This document shows, in pieces, positions 16,776-24,665 of a stretch of DNA of 64,000 bases. Origin of the DNA: Chryseobacterium viscerum (lineage in GTDB: Bacteria > Bacteroidota > Bacteroidia > Flavobacteriales > Weeksellaceae); assembly GCF_025949665.1 (NCBI RefSeq), contig NZ_JAPDFT010000001.1, forward strand, positions 1,550,001 through 1,614,000, in the 5' to 3' direction. Numbering within the stretch: position 1 is the stretch's first letter; the number at the start of each line of letters is the position of its first letter. Below the pieces are notes generated by a model. It was not told the origin of the DNA and ran no database searches. It saw only the letters and a program-made list of their open reading frames with translations. The position numbers and the translations under genes are program-made.

Positions 16776-17897
16776 TTAGTTTTTAATGCTTTGTTGTTGT
16801 GGTTTTACTTCTACAGGGTTTTCTGTATTGTCATAGAAAAGCCATTCAATGGCTCTTGGGAACTCCTGTGACCAGTAAAATTCATTATGGGTGCCTTCAG
16901 GGTTGATATTGGTTTTAAACTCAAAATCAAAAAGCTTTTTCTCTTCCCATCTTTTAAGATATTCTTCAAAAATATGAATTCTTTTGACCATTTTAGATCC
17001 TTCCTGGCCTCCTCCATAAAGATAAATTTTTGTTTTAAAAGGAACCCTGAAATTCATCATCGGAAAGTTGTTGTTAGGCTCTACCCAAAGAGAGGGTGAG
17101 AAGATCAATAATTTGGAATAGACTTCAGGATAAAGAAACCCGCTGTATATGCTGATCAGTGCTCCCAATGAACTGCCTCCGATTCCGGTATTGTCGCGGT
17201 CTTTTTTTGTTCTGTAGTTTTCATCTACAAAAGGTTTTAAAGTATCTGCAATAAAGCGGATATATTTTTTTCCCTCAGAGCCGTTGGCTACATGATCATT
17301 ATCAAAAATATATTCTTTGATTCTTTCCTCGCTGCCATGCTCTATGGCAATGATGATAAGGTCACCACGGCCATATTCTGCAAGGATAGACAGTTTTTTG
17401 TCAATTTCCCAGTTTCCGAAGCCGCTTCCTTCATTGAATAAGTTCTGGGCGTCCTGAAGATATAAAACAGGATATCGCTTATCTGTTGTATGATAATCAT
17501 AGGGAAGCAGTGCCCAGACTTTACGGTGGCGGTCAAGCTGCGGGATATAAAAATTTTCGGAAATCACTTCAGCAATGGGATAATATTCTTCTTTGAACGG
17601 CCCCCAGTTTAATCTCCATTTTTCTATCGTATCAGAAGTTTTGCCGGCAGATCTTTTTACTTTGCGGTTGGGAGTAATATTTCCATATTGGTCCAGTTCC
17701 ACATTCTCCCAGCCTCCCTTTGTGAATTTATAATCAATTTCTTCTGGCAGAAGCTGATCTTCAATTTCTATAAAGTAATTGGAGGAGTCAGTTTGTTTAA
17801 GCTGGAAATTGTAGTCTTTGGGATTCCAGCTGTTGAAATTTCCGGTAATAAATACCGGCCTGTCGTCTTTTTCTTCGGTATAAAGTTCAAACCTCAT
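16776..17897 (-). CDS. esterase with N-terminal carbohydrate-binding-like domain
   Basis: 373 residues. The N-terminal ~90 residues resemble an AMPK/CBM48-type glycogen-binding fold: VFITGNFNSWNPKDYNFQL matches the FxGxFNxWN pattern, followed by DYKFTKGGWENVELDQYGN. The remaining ~260 residues are an esterase-D-type alpha/beta-hydrolase: KVWALLPYDYHTTDKRYPVL (~126-145), elbow GIGGSSLGALISIYSG with predicted Ser243, LYPEVYSKLLIFSPSLWV, and INPEGTHNEFYW with the His. The same two-part layout occurs in Bacteroidetes esterases near polysaccharide genes. It is convergent with nothing and lies 198 bases from the divergent glgB, so it sits exactly at the border of the glycogen operon and the amide-ligase block. 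Target ester unknown; no signal peptide. Confidence 0.8.
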   Translation of the reverse strand: MRFELYTEEKDDRPVFITGNFNSWNPKDYNFQLKQTDSSNYFIEIEDQLLPEEIDYKFTKGGWENVELDQYGNITPNRKVKRSAGKTSDTIEKWRLNWGPFKEEYYPIAEVISENFYIPQLDRHRKVWALLPYDYHTTDKRYPVLYLQDAQNLFNEGSGFGNWEIDKKLSILAEYGRGDLIIIAIEHGSEERIKEYIFDNDHVANGSEGKKYIRFIADTLKPFVDENYRTKKDRDNTGIGGSSLGALISIYSGFLYPEVYSKLLIFSPSLWVEPNNNFPMMNFRVPFKTKIYLYGGGQEGSKMVKRIHIFEEYLKRWEEKKLFDFEFKTNINPEGTHNEFYWSQEFPRAIEWLFYDNTENPVEVKPQQQSIKN

Positions 17898-18095
17898 CGT
17901 GTGTGTTTAATAATGTTGATGTTAAATTTATAAAAAAAGATTGTTTTGAAATCATAAAAATGTGAGGTAAAAAATGATATATTTGATAGAATGACAAAAC
18001 ACGAAATGATATTGATAATTATTTGATGAATAATTAATCGCTATTGTCAGTATTTTTCGTAGTTTCAGGGAAATTATAAATACAAACCGATCTTG

Positions 18096-20042
18096 ATGAA
18101 TTCTGTTAAAACCTACACGCTTTTCACCGATCATGATGTGTATCTTTTCAAAGAAGGTAGGCATTATAAGCTGTATGGTAAATTTGGAGCGCATTCTGCA
18201 GAAAAAGATGGCGTGAAGGGCGTGTACTTTTCAGTGTGGGCTCCTAATGCAAAGAAAGTTTCCGTGATCGGAAATTTTAATAACTGGAATCATAAAGATC
18301 ATATTTTGTTTCCAAGATGGGATGGATCAGGAATTTGGGAAGGATTTATTGAAGGATTAACCTGGGGAACATTATACAAATATGCCATTGAAACACCAAG
18401 AGGTGAGATCCTGGAAAAAAGTGATCCTTACGCTGTAAGCTGGGAACAGAATATTCAGGCAGCTTCCTTGGTTTCTACCACCTGGTATGAATGGAATGAT
18501 CAGGAATGGATGGATAACCGCTGGGAAAGGAACAGGCTTGAAGCTCCTATATCAGTGTACGAGCTGCACCTTGGTTCCTGGGTGAGGGAAGGTGATAATC
18601 CGGGCCAGTTTTTAAATTATCGGGATATTGCAGAAAAGCTGGTTCCCTATATCAGTGAAATGGGTTTTACGCACGTAGAATTTATGCCTGTGATGGAATA
18701 TCCGTATGATCCCAGCTGGGGATACCAGATTACCGGTTTTTATGCAGCTACTTCACGTTTCGGCTCACCGCAGGATCTGATGTTTCTCATTGATGAACTT
18801 CATAAAAATAATATAGGCGTTATCCTGGATTGGGTTCCGTCTCATTTTCCGGGAGATGCTAATGGTCTTCACCGCTTTGATGGATCATATCTCTATGAAC
18901 ATGAAGATCCGAGAAAAGGGTTTCATCCCGATTGGAAGTCTCATATTTTCAATTACGGAAGAAATGAAGTCAAATCTTTTCTGATTTCAAATGCTATGTT
19001 CTGGCTGGACCGCTACCATGCTGACGGATTGCGTGTGGATGCAGTAACTTCAATGCTTCATCTGGATTATTCTAGAAATGAAGGAGAATGGGAACCGAAT
19101 ATCTATGGAACCAATGTAAATCTGGAAGCAAAAACCTTTCTGCAGGAATTTAATACTGCAGTTTATAAGGAATTCGGAAATAATATCATGACCATAGCAG
19201 AGGAAAGTTCAGATTTCCCTATGCTTACAAAACCTGTGCATGACGGAGGTGTAGGCTTTGGAATGAAATGGATGATGGGCTGGATGCATGATACTTTGGA
19301 TTACTTCAAAGAAGATTTTGATAATCGTAAATTCCATCATCATAAGCTGACGTTTGCTTCTATGTATATGTATAATGAAAATTATATGATGCCTTTGTCG
19401 CACGATGAAGTCGTACACGGAAAAGCAAGTCTGATCTATAAAATGAAAGGTGATGAATGGCAGAAATTTGCCAATCTGCGTACCTTATATGTATACATGT
19501 ATACCCATCCCGGGGCCAAACTGCTTTTCATGGGGGATGAATTCGGGCAGACGAGTGAATGGAACTTTACCCGAAGTCTCGACTGGCATTTGCTGAAATA
19601 TCCTGTTCATAAAGGAATGCAGGAAATTGTTAAAGAACTGAATCACCTGTATACATCAGAATCTGTCTTTTATGAAAATCAGTTTGATAAACATGGTTTT
19701 GAGTGGGTAGAAGCCGATGACCTGGAAAACTCTGTGTATGTATACCTGAGAAAAGGAAAACGAAAAGATGATGTTGCTATGGTAGCTTTAAATCTGGCTC
19801 CAAAAGTACTGGATTATAAAATCGGGATTCCTTCAGGAACTCATTGGGAGGTTATTTTAAATTCCGATGATGAAAAATACAGCGGAAGTGGTGTAGAACC
19901 TGAAATCCTGGAAGAAAAGGATGAAGAATGGAGAGGATATCCGAAATCAATGACTGTGAAATTACCGCCATTGGCAGGAATTATTTTAAGACAGAAGAAA
20001 GATAAAAAGTATAAATTACACAGAATTAAACACAAGAGATAA
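18096..20042 (+). CDS. glgB: 1,4-alpha-glucan branching enzyme
   Basis: 648 residues from the ATG at 18096; an in-frame TTG lies one codon earlier. CBM48 domain (~25-125) with VYFSVWAPNAKKVSVIGNFN, then a GH13 catalytic barrel: FTHVEFMPVMEYPYDPSWGY, GLRVDAVTSMLH (nucleophile Asp about 315), MTIAEESSDFPM (acid Glu about 369), MPLSHDEVVHGKASL, then a C-terminal all-beta domain. It makes alpha-1,6 branches in glycogen. The stop codon is 3 bases before glgA, so the genes are translationally coupled. Branching enzyme, synthase and ADP-glucose pyrophosphorylase together give the complete bacterial glycogen synthesis pathway; no degrading enzyme is in the window. Confidence 0.96.
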   Translation: MNSVKTYTLFTDHDVYLFKEGRHYKLYGKFGAHSAEKDGVKGVYFSVWAPNAKKVSVIGNFNNWNHKDHILFPRWDGSGIWEGFIEGLTWGTLYKYAIETPRGEILEKSDPYAVSWEQNIQAASLVSTTWYEWNDQEWMDNRWERNRLEAPISVYELHLGSWVREGDNPGQFLNYRDIAEKLVPYISEMGFTHVEFMPVMEYPYDPSWGYQITGFYAATSRFGSPQDLMFLIDELHKNNIGVILDWVPSHFPGDANGLHRFDGSYLYEHEDPRKGFHPDWKSHIFNYGRNEVKSFLISNAMFWLDRYHADGLRVDAVTSMLHLDYSRNEGEWEPNIYGTNVNLEAKTFLQEFNTAVYKEFGNNIMTIAEESSDFPMLTKPVHDGGVGFGMKWMMGWMHDTLDYFKEDFDNRKFHHHKLTFASMYMYNENYMMPLSHDEVVHGKASLIYKMKGDEWQKFANLRTLYVYMYTHPGAKLLFMGDEFGQTSEWNFTRSLDWHLLKYPVHKGMQEIVKELNHLYTSESVFYENQFDKHGFEWVEADDLENSVYVYLRKGKRKDDVAMVALNLAPKVLDYKIGIPSGTHWEVILNSDDEKYSGSGVEPEILEEKDEEWRGYPKSMTVKLPPLAGIILRQKKDKKYKLHRIKHKR

Positions 20043-20045
20043 AGA

Positions 20046-21452
20046 ATGGTTGTTTATCATTTAAGTACAGAATGTTATCCTGTAGCAAAAGTAGGCGGTC
20101 TTGCGGATGTAGTGGGAGCGCTGCCAAAATATCAGAATAAAATTAAAGGAATAGAAGCTAAGGTAGTAATGCCATGGTATAATAAGCCCTTTATATATGA
20201 TCATGAATTTGATCTGGTTTTTGATGGATTTATTCATCAGGGAACCAATATGCTGCAGGTTCAGGTGTTGAAAGAAAAGACAGATGTTTTGGGATTTGAA
20301 CTCTATATGGTGAGAATTCCCGGATTATTAGACAGAGACAATCCTTATGGTTATCAGGATGAAAGTTTCCAGTTTATGGCTTTCCAGCATGGGGTATTAC
20401 ACTGGCTGTGTGCCATGGAAATCCGCCCTGATGTTTTACACTGTCATGATTATCATACGGGTCTGGTTCCTTTTATGGTAGAAAACTGTTCAGAATTCCG
20501 ATTCTTAAAAGGAGTGAAAACAATAGGAACCATCCACAACGGAGAATATCAGGGAATGATGAGCTGGGGTATGGCCAACTATATGCCGTCTTTTGATTCT
20601 TATAAATGGGGACTGATGGATTGGAATGGATTCATAAATCCTCTGGCCAGTATGATTAAATGTGCCGATGCCTTTACCACCGTTTCCGAAGGGTATCTGG
20701 AAGAACTTTTTATAAGCTTTCGCGGTTTGGAAAGTCTCGTTCGCCAGGAATTTGGAAAAGCATATGGAATCATCAACGGTATTGATGCTGAAGTCTGGAA
20801 CCCTGAAACCGATCCGATGCTGGATTTTAATTTTAACAGTAAAAATGCAGTAGCTCAGAAGAAGAAAAATAAAGAACAACTGTGTAAAGAATATGGTTTG
20901 AAGCCGGAACTGCCTTTATTTGCCTTTATTGGGAGATTTGCCACGGAAAAAGGAGCAGATCTTTTACCGGATGTAGTATGGAAAAGTATTAAACAGAGTT
21001 ACGGAGCTTTAAATATAATGATTCTGGGTTCCGGAAATACCTATATTGAGAATAAGCTAAAGGAATACGATTACACTTATACCAACTTTGCTCTGGATCT
21101 GGGATATAAAGAACATCTTTCCCATAAAATCTATGCATCGGCAGATTTCCTTCTGATGCCTTCAAGGGTAGAGCCTTGCGGATTGAATCAGATGTATTCC
21201 ATGAGATATGGCACTGTTCCAGTGGTAAGGTATACGGGAGGCCTCAGGGATACCGTAGAAGATATTTCAACCGGAGGAGCAGGACTGAACTTTACTTATC
21301 CGGGTGTAGATGATGTTGTACATGCGATGAACAGGGCAATGGCAATTTATAATCAAAAGGGAGTGATGGAAGATCTTATCCATGCCAACATGAATTTTGA
21401 CTTTGCATGGGAGAAATCTGCGGAAAAATACATAGCTTTATATAATAGCTGA
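20046..21452 (+). CDS. glgA: glycogen synthase (GT5)
   Basis: 468 residues. It transfers glucose from ADP-glucose to glycogen. It opens MVVYHLSTECYPVAKVGGLA, with the K-x-G-G ADP-glucose motif (Lys15). A GT-B fold follows: RPDVLHCHDYHTGLVPFMVE, TIGTIHNGEYQGMMSW, ALDLGYKEHLSHKIYASADF, LMPSRVEPCGLNQMYSMRYG (catalytic Glu region) and PVVRYTGGLRDTVEDISTGG. All expected parts are present. It follows glgB after 3 bases and is followed by a small unknown gene after 4 bases. Confidence 0.95.
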   Translation: MVVYHLSTECYPVAKVGGLADVVGALPKYQNKIKGIEAKVVMPWYNKPFIYDHEFDLVFDGFIHQGTNMLQVQVLKEKTDVLGFELYMVRIPGLLDRDNPYGYQDESFQFMAFQHGVLHWLCAMEIRPDVLHCHDYHTGLVPFMVENCSEFRFLKGVKTIGTIHNGEYQGMMSWGMANYMPSFDSYKWGLMDWNGFINPLASMIKCADAFTTVSEGYLEELFISFRGLESLVRQEFGKAYGIINGIDAEVWNPETDPMLDFNFNSKNAVAQKKKNKEQLCKEYGLKPELPLFAFIGRFATEKGADLLPDVVWKSIKQSYGALNIMILGSGNTYIENKLKEYDYTYTNFALDLGYKEHLSHKIYASADFLLMPSRVEPCGLNQMYSMRYGTVPVVRYTGGLRDTVEDISTGGAGLNFTYPGVDDVVHAMNRAMAIYNQKGVMEDLIHANMNFDFAWEKSAEKYIALYNS

Positions 21453-21456
21453 TACA

Positions 21457-21990
21457 ATGAAGATTTTCGGATTTCTTTCTTTAATAATGATACTGTTTTC
21501 TTTTAAAGAAGACAGAGGAAGTTATCACGGAGGCTATTATTGGATCTATGGGTATGGTCTTCCCGCAATGGAACGATATGAAGCTATGGATGGTATTTCT
21601 GAAAAATGGAAAATCAAACATTATTCTGTTGGTGGCTGTCTGGTAGAACCTGATGAGATGAAGAAAATAGACGCTATTAATAAAAGAACATATGCCGCAA
21701 TAGAAAGAAAATATGGAAAAGGATGGAGAGAAGCATATCGTAAGGATGTTGATGGTTTTGTAATGAAGAGAGCTGATGTTATGGATGTTCTTATTACCAA
21801 TCAGTTCTTCAGAAATGAGCTTAAAAAATATAATATTGAAATCTATAATCTGGATAAAGAGGTTTTAGAATTAAATGATAAAGAAGATTTTCAGGTGGTA
21901 GTTTATAATAATGAACTCCAATATGAAAATAAAGAATGCTTTAAAGTAGCAGTAAACACTAAGAACAGAACAGTAAACTTAATAAAATAA
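21457..21990 (+). CDS. hypothetical protein inside the glycogen operon (possibly FEKKY-like)
   Basis: 177 residues. It starts with a hydrophobic stretch (MKIFGFLSLIMILFSF), a possible signal peptide or short anchor, followed by YHGGYYWIYGYGLP. A central block, SVGGCLVEPDEMKKIDAINK followed by YAAIERKYGKGWREAYRKDV, resembles small secreted or lipid-linked proteins of Flavobacteriia with an (F)EKKYG..W pattern; I recall these as FEKKY-domain proteins but cannot verify this. It is squeezed between glgA (4 bases) and glgC (15 bases), so it is co-transcribed with glycogen synthesis. Whether it works on glycogen is unknown; an exported protein would be odd in this pathway. Confidence 0.55.
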   Translation: MKIFGFLSLIMILFSFKEDRGSYHGGYYWIYGYGLPAMERYEAMDGISEKWKIKHYSVGGCLVEPDEMKKIDAINKRTYAAIERKYGKGWREAYRKDVDGFVMKRADVMDVLITNQFFRNELKKYNIEIYNLDKEVLELNDKEDFQVVVYNNELQYENKECFKVAVNTKNRTVNLIK

Positions 21991-22005
21991 AAACGCAAGA
22001 TATTT

Positions 22006-23274
22006 ATGAATCGAAATGTAATCTCCATAGTTTTAGGAGGAGGCAGGGGAACAAGATTATTCCCGTTAACGTATTCCAGATCGAAACCGGCTGTACCTAT
22101 CGCGGGAAAATACAGATTGGTAGATATTCCTATTTCAAACTGCCTGAATTCAGGATTAAATAAGATTCTGGTCTTAACGCAGTTTAATTCTGCTTCCCTC
22201 AATTCACACATTAAGAATTCTTATCACTTTGATATCTTCAGTAAAGGCTTCGTCGATATTCTGGCAGCTGAGCAGAATGTGGAAAACGAAAGCTGGTATC
22301 AGGGAACTGCAGATGCCGTAAGACAATCGATGAAACATCTTGAAAAGTATGATTATGACTATATCCTGATTCTTTCAGGAGATCAGCTGTATCAGATGGA
22401 TTTCAGAGAAATGCTAGATTTTCACATTGAAAATGGAGGTGATCTTACCATCGCTACCATCCCAGTGAATGCAAAAGATGCCACAGGTTTTGGGATCTTA
22501 AAATCGGATGATGAAGGAAATATCACATCTTTCTATGAAAAGCCGGATTATGAGATGCTGGATGGCCTGAAATCTGAGGTTTCAGCAGAAAATAAGCATA
22601 CAGGAAAAGAATTCCTGGCTTCCATGGGGATCTACATCTTCACCAAGACCATCCTTAAAAAGATGTTTGACGAAGGTGCTGGTGATGATTTCGGAAAAGA
22701 TATTATTCCAAGTTCTATTGGAAAATATAAGACATTAAGCTATCAGTATGAAGGTTACTGGACAGATATCGGAACTATAGAATCTTTCTACGAAGCCAAT
22801 CTGGATCTTTGTCTGGATCTCCCTCAGTTTAATCTTTTCTCTTCTTCACCCATTTATACCAGAGCAAGGATGCTTCCACCGTCAAAAATCAATGGTTCTT
22901 ATGTAAGTAAAGCGGTGTTTGGCGACGGATGTATCATTATGGCTGATAAAATTGAAAATTCAGTAATCGGAAACAGAACAAGAATAGATAAAGGAAGTAC
23001 CATTGTAAATTCATATGTAATGGGAGCCGATTTTTATCAGAATACCACAGAAATTGTACTGAATGACAGAGCTGGCCGTCCTAATATGGGCATCGGGAAA
23101 TACTGTTATATAGAAAAAGCAATCCTTGATAAAAACTGTTACATTGGTGACAATGTGAAAATCATCGGAGGAAAACATATTCCGGATGGCGATTATGGAA
23201 CCTATTCCGTACAGGATGGAATTGTTGTAGTGAAGAAAGGTGCTGTAATTGCCCCGGGAACACACGTCGGATAG
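22006..23274 (+). CDS. glgC: glucose-1-phosphate adenylyltransferase
   Basis: 422 residues. It makes ADP-glucose from ATP and glucose 1-phosphate, the committed step of glycogen synthesis. N-terminal nucleotidyltransferase: VISIVLGGGRGTRLFPLTYS (~4-23), RSKPAVPIAGKYRLVDIPIS, YQGTADAVRQSMKHL, ILSGDQLYQMDFREML. The C-terminal left-handed beta-helix (from ~300) has hexad repeats (ENSVIGNRTRIDKGSTIVNS) and YIEKAILDKNCYIGDNVKII. Motifs are complete. It ends the glgBA-x-C operon. The 202 bases after it hold only short polypyrimidine words and no clear terminator. Confidence 0.95.
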   Translation: MNRNVISIVLGGGRGTRLFPLTYSRSKPAVPIAGKYRLVDIPISNCLNSGLNKILVLTQFNSASLNSHIKNSYHFDIFSKGFVDILAAEQNVENESWYQGTADAVRQSMKHLEKYDYDYILILSGDQLYQMDFREMLDFHIENGGDLTIATIPVNAKDATGFGILKSDDEGNITSFYEKPDYEMLDGLKSEVSAENKHTGKEFLASMGIYIFTKTILKKMFDEGAGDDFGKDIIPSSIGKYKTLSYQYEGYWTDIGTIESFYEANLDLCLDLPQFNLFSSSPIYTRARMLPPSKINGSYVSKAVFGDGCIIMADKIENSVIGNRTRIDKGSTIVNSYVMGADFYQNTTEIVLNDRAGRPNMGIGKYCYIEKAILDKNCYIGDNVKIIGGKHIPDGDYGTYSVQDGIVVVKKGAVIAPGTHVG

Positions 23275-23389
23275 TAGAAGGGAATAAAGCCGAAAAATAT
23301 CCAGATTTTATCATATAGAATTTAGGCTTATTTGGCAAGGTTGAGTATTTTCAATCAGAAGTCTATTAGCAATTTCTGTCAAATAGTAA

Positions 23390-23421
23390 CCTCCAGCTTC
23401 CCTCATCCATCTTCCAGCCAC
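23390..23421. repeat. CTTCCAGC-type polypyrimidine word repeat
   Basis: CCTCCAGCTTCCCTCATCCA followed by TCTTCCAGCC. The same words occur at 34436-34453 (AACCTCCAGCTTCC) and, in inverted sense, near 9738-9765. Non-coding intergenic DNA after glgC. Confidence 0.4.
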
Positions 23422-23464
23422 TAGGTTAATTATTGTTAAACACACAATCAGGGTGATCAGTATA

Positions 23465-23495
23465 TTGTTCACTCTTTTTATTTGTATTATTTTTG
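23465..23495 (+). promoter_or_regulatory. promoter for the SRPBCC gene, possibly leaderless
   Basis: TTG at 23465-23467, a 20-base spacer and TATTTTTG at 23488-23495 fit the Bacteroidetes consensus. The ATG at 23500 is only 4 bases beyond, so transcription would start at about the start codon. Confidence 0.55.
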
Positions 23496-23499
23496 TGCA

Positions 23500-24540
23500 A
23501 TGCGTATTTTTAAAATATTAACATTTATTATTGTTTTGTTGGGGGGAGCTTATGCTGCTTCCATGTACTATTTTGTAGACGAAAGCAAAAATTTCACTAT
23601 TGAAAAAGAGATTGATTATCCGGTAGATAAAGTTTTTACCCAGTTTAATAATCTGCAGAATTTTACGAGATGGAATAACTTCTTTACCAGTTCACAATCT
23701 ATTGATATTGATTATTATACGCCTTACGAAGGACAGGGAAGTGCCATCAGCTATGTAGATCCTAAAAATAATACAGATGGAGAAATGTTCATTAGGTATG
23801 AGAATCTTAATAAAACTCTGAAATATCAGCTTTTTGAGGATGAAAATGAAAATCCAACGCTGGTTGACGTCAAATTTAAGCCTGTTTCTGCAGAAAAAAC
23901 AAAAATCATCTGGTACGTACATACACCCAAACTGCCTGTCTGGAAAAGAGTAGAGAACTTCTGGACTGAAGATCGTTTTGCTGAGAATATCAACAAAAGC
24001 ATGACCAATCTTAAAAACTCTTTAGGAAATAAAGTAGAAAAAGATAATCAGATGGCCGCGATCAAATATGACAGTCTTATGGTAGAGAATGAAGAAGAAA
24101 AGCTGCTTCTTGGGATCAATGTAAGTACTTCAAATAAAAAAGACGCTCTGTACAAAAATATTGTGATGAATTATAATAAAGTTTATAATTTCGTGACGAT
24201 GGATATGGGGAAAAGAGATGATGAATTTGGATATCCCATCCTGATCACTGATGCAGACAATTATAAAGATAAAGAAGTTTCATATTTTCTCGGAATTCCG
24301 CTTTCTAAGAGAATTGGAGTATCTGACAATAATTTCAATTTTAGATCCGTAAATCCGTCTCAAAATTATGTTATGTACTACAAAGGGAGCTATGAGGGAC
24401 GAATTCGGGCAATTCAGCAGCTGATTCAGAAAGCCAAAAAAGACGAGATGCGCTTCGGAGATATCCGCCAGACCTTTATTGAACGTCCGATGGAAGGGGA
24501 GGAGGTAAACGTTAAGCTCTCATTATCAGTGTATAAGTGA
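23500..24540 (+). CDS. membrane-anchored SRPBCC / GyrI-like protein
   Basis: 346 residues from ATG 23500; a longer frame from TTG 23482 would read through the -7 element and is unlikely. An N-terminal transmembrane segment (MRIFKILTFIIVLLGGAYAA) precedes an SRPBCC-like ligand pocket (~28-170: IEKEIDYPVDKVFTQFNNLQ, WNNFFTSSQSID, KTKIIWYVHTPKLPVWKRVE). The C-terminal half ends NYVMYYKGSYEGRIRAIQQL, then VNVKLSLSVYK, which resembles the end of GyrI-like small-molecule-binding domains. A sensor or lipid/ligand-binding role at the membrane is plausible but unproven. T-rich DNA follows the stop. Confidence 0.7.
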   Translation: MRIFKILTFIIVLLGGAYAASMYYFVDESKNFTIEKEIDYPVDKVFTQFNNLQNFTRWNNFFTSSQSIDIDYYTPYEGQGSAISYVDPKNNTDGEMFIRYENLNKTLKYQLFEDENENPTLVDVKFKPVSAEKTKIIWYVHTPKLPVWKRVENFWTEDRFAENINKSMTNLKNSLGNKVEKDNQMAAIKYDSLMVENEEEKLLLGINVSTSNKKDALYKNIVMNYNKVYNFVTMDMGKRDDEFGYPILITDADNYKDKEVSYFLGIPLSKRIGVSDNNFNFRSVNPSQNYVMYYKGSYEGRIRAIQQLIQKAKKDEMRFGDIRQTFIERPMEGEEVNVKLSLSVYK

Positions 24541-24610
24541 TTTTTTTTTAATTTATTTTTTCTTAAGTTTTTTTAACGGTTTCAGACTGTTCTAACTCGG
24601 TTTTTTTTAT

Positions 24611-24618
24611 TAAATTTG
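24611..24618 (+). promoter_or_regulatory. -7 element for sucAB
   Basis: TAAATTTG matches TAnnTTTG and lies 47 bases before the sucA ATG. No good -33 TTG is seen at the usual distance. Confidence 0.45.
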
Positions 24619-24665
24619 AAGATTAATTCTACAAATAAATTTTAATAAATAGATAAACTGTAATA

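Noticed and set aside
23482..23499. Longer N-terminus of the SRPBCC protein from a TTG
   Set aside because: These codons overlap the -7 element and give no family residues; the ATG at 23500 starts the membrane anchor.
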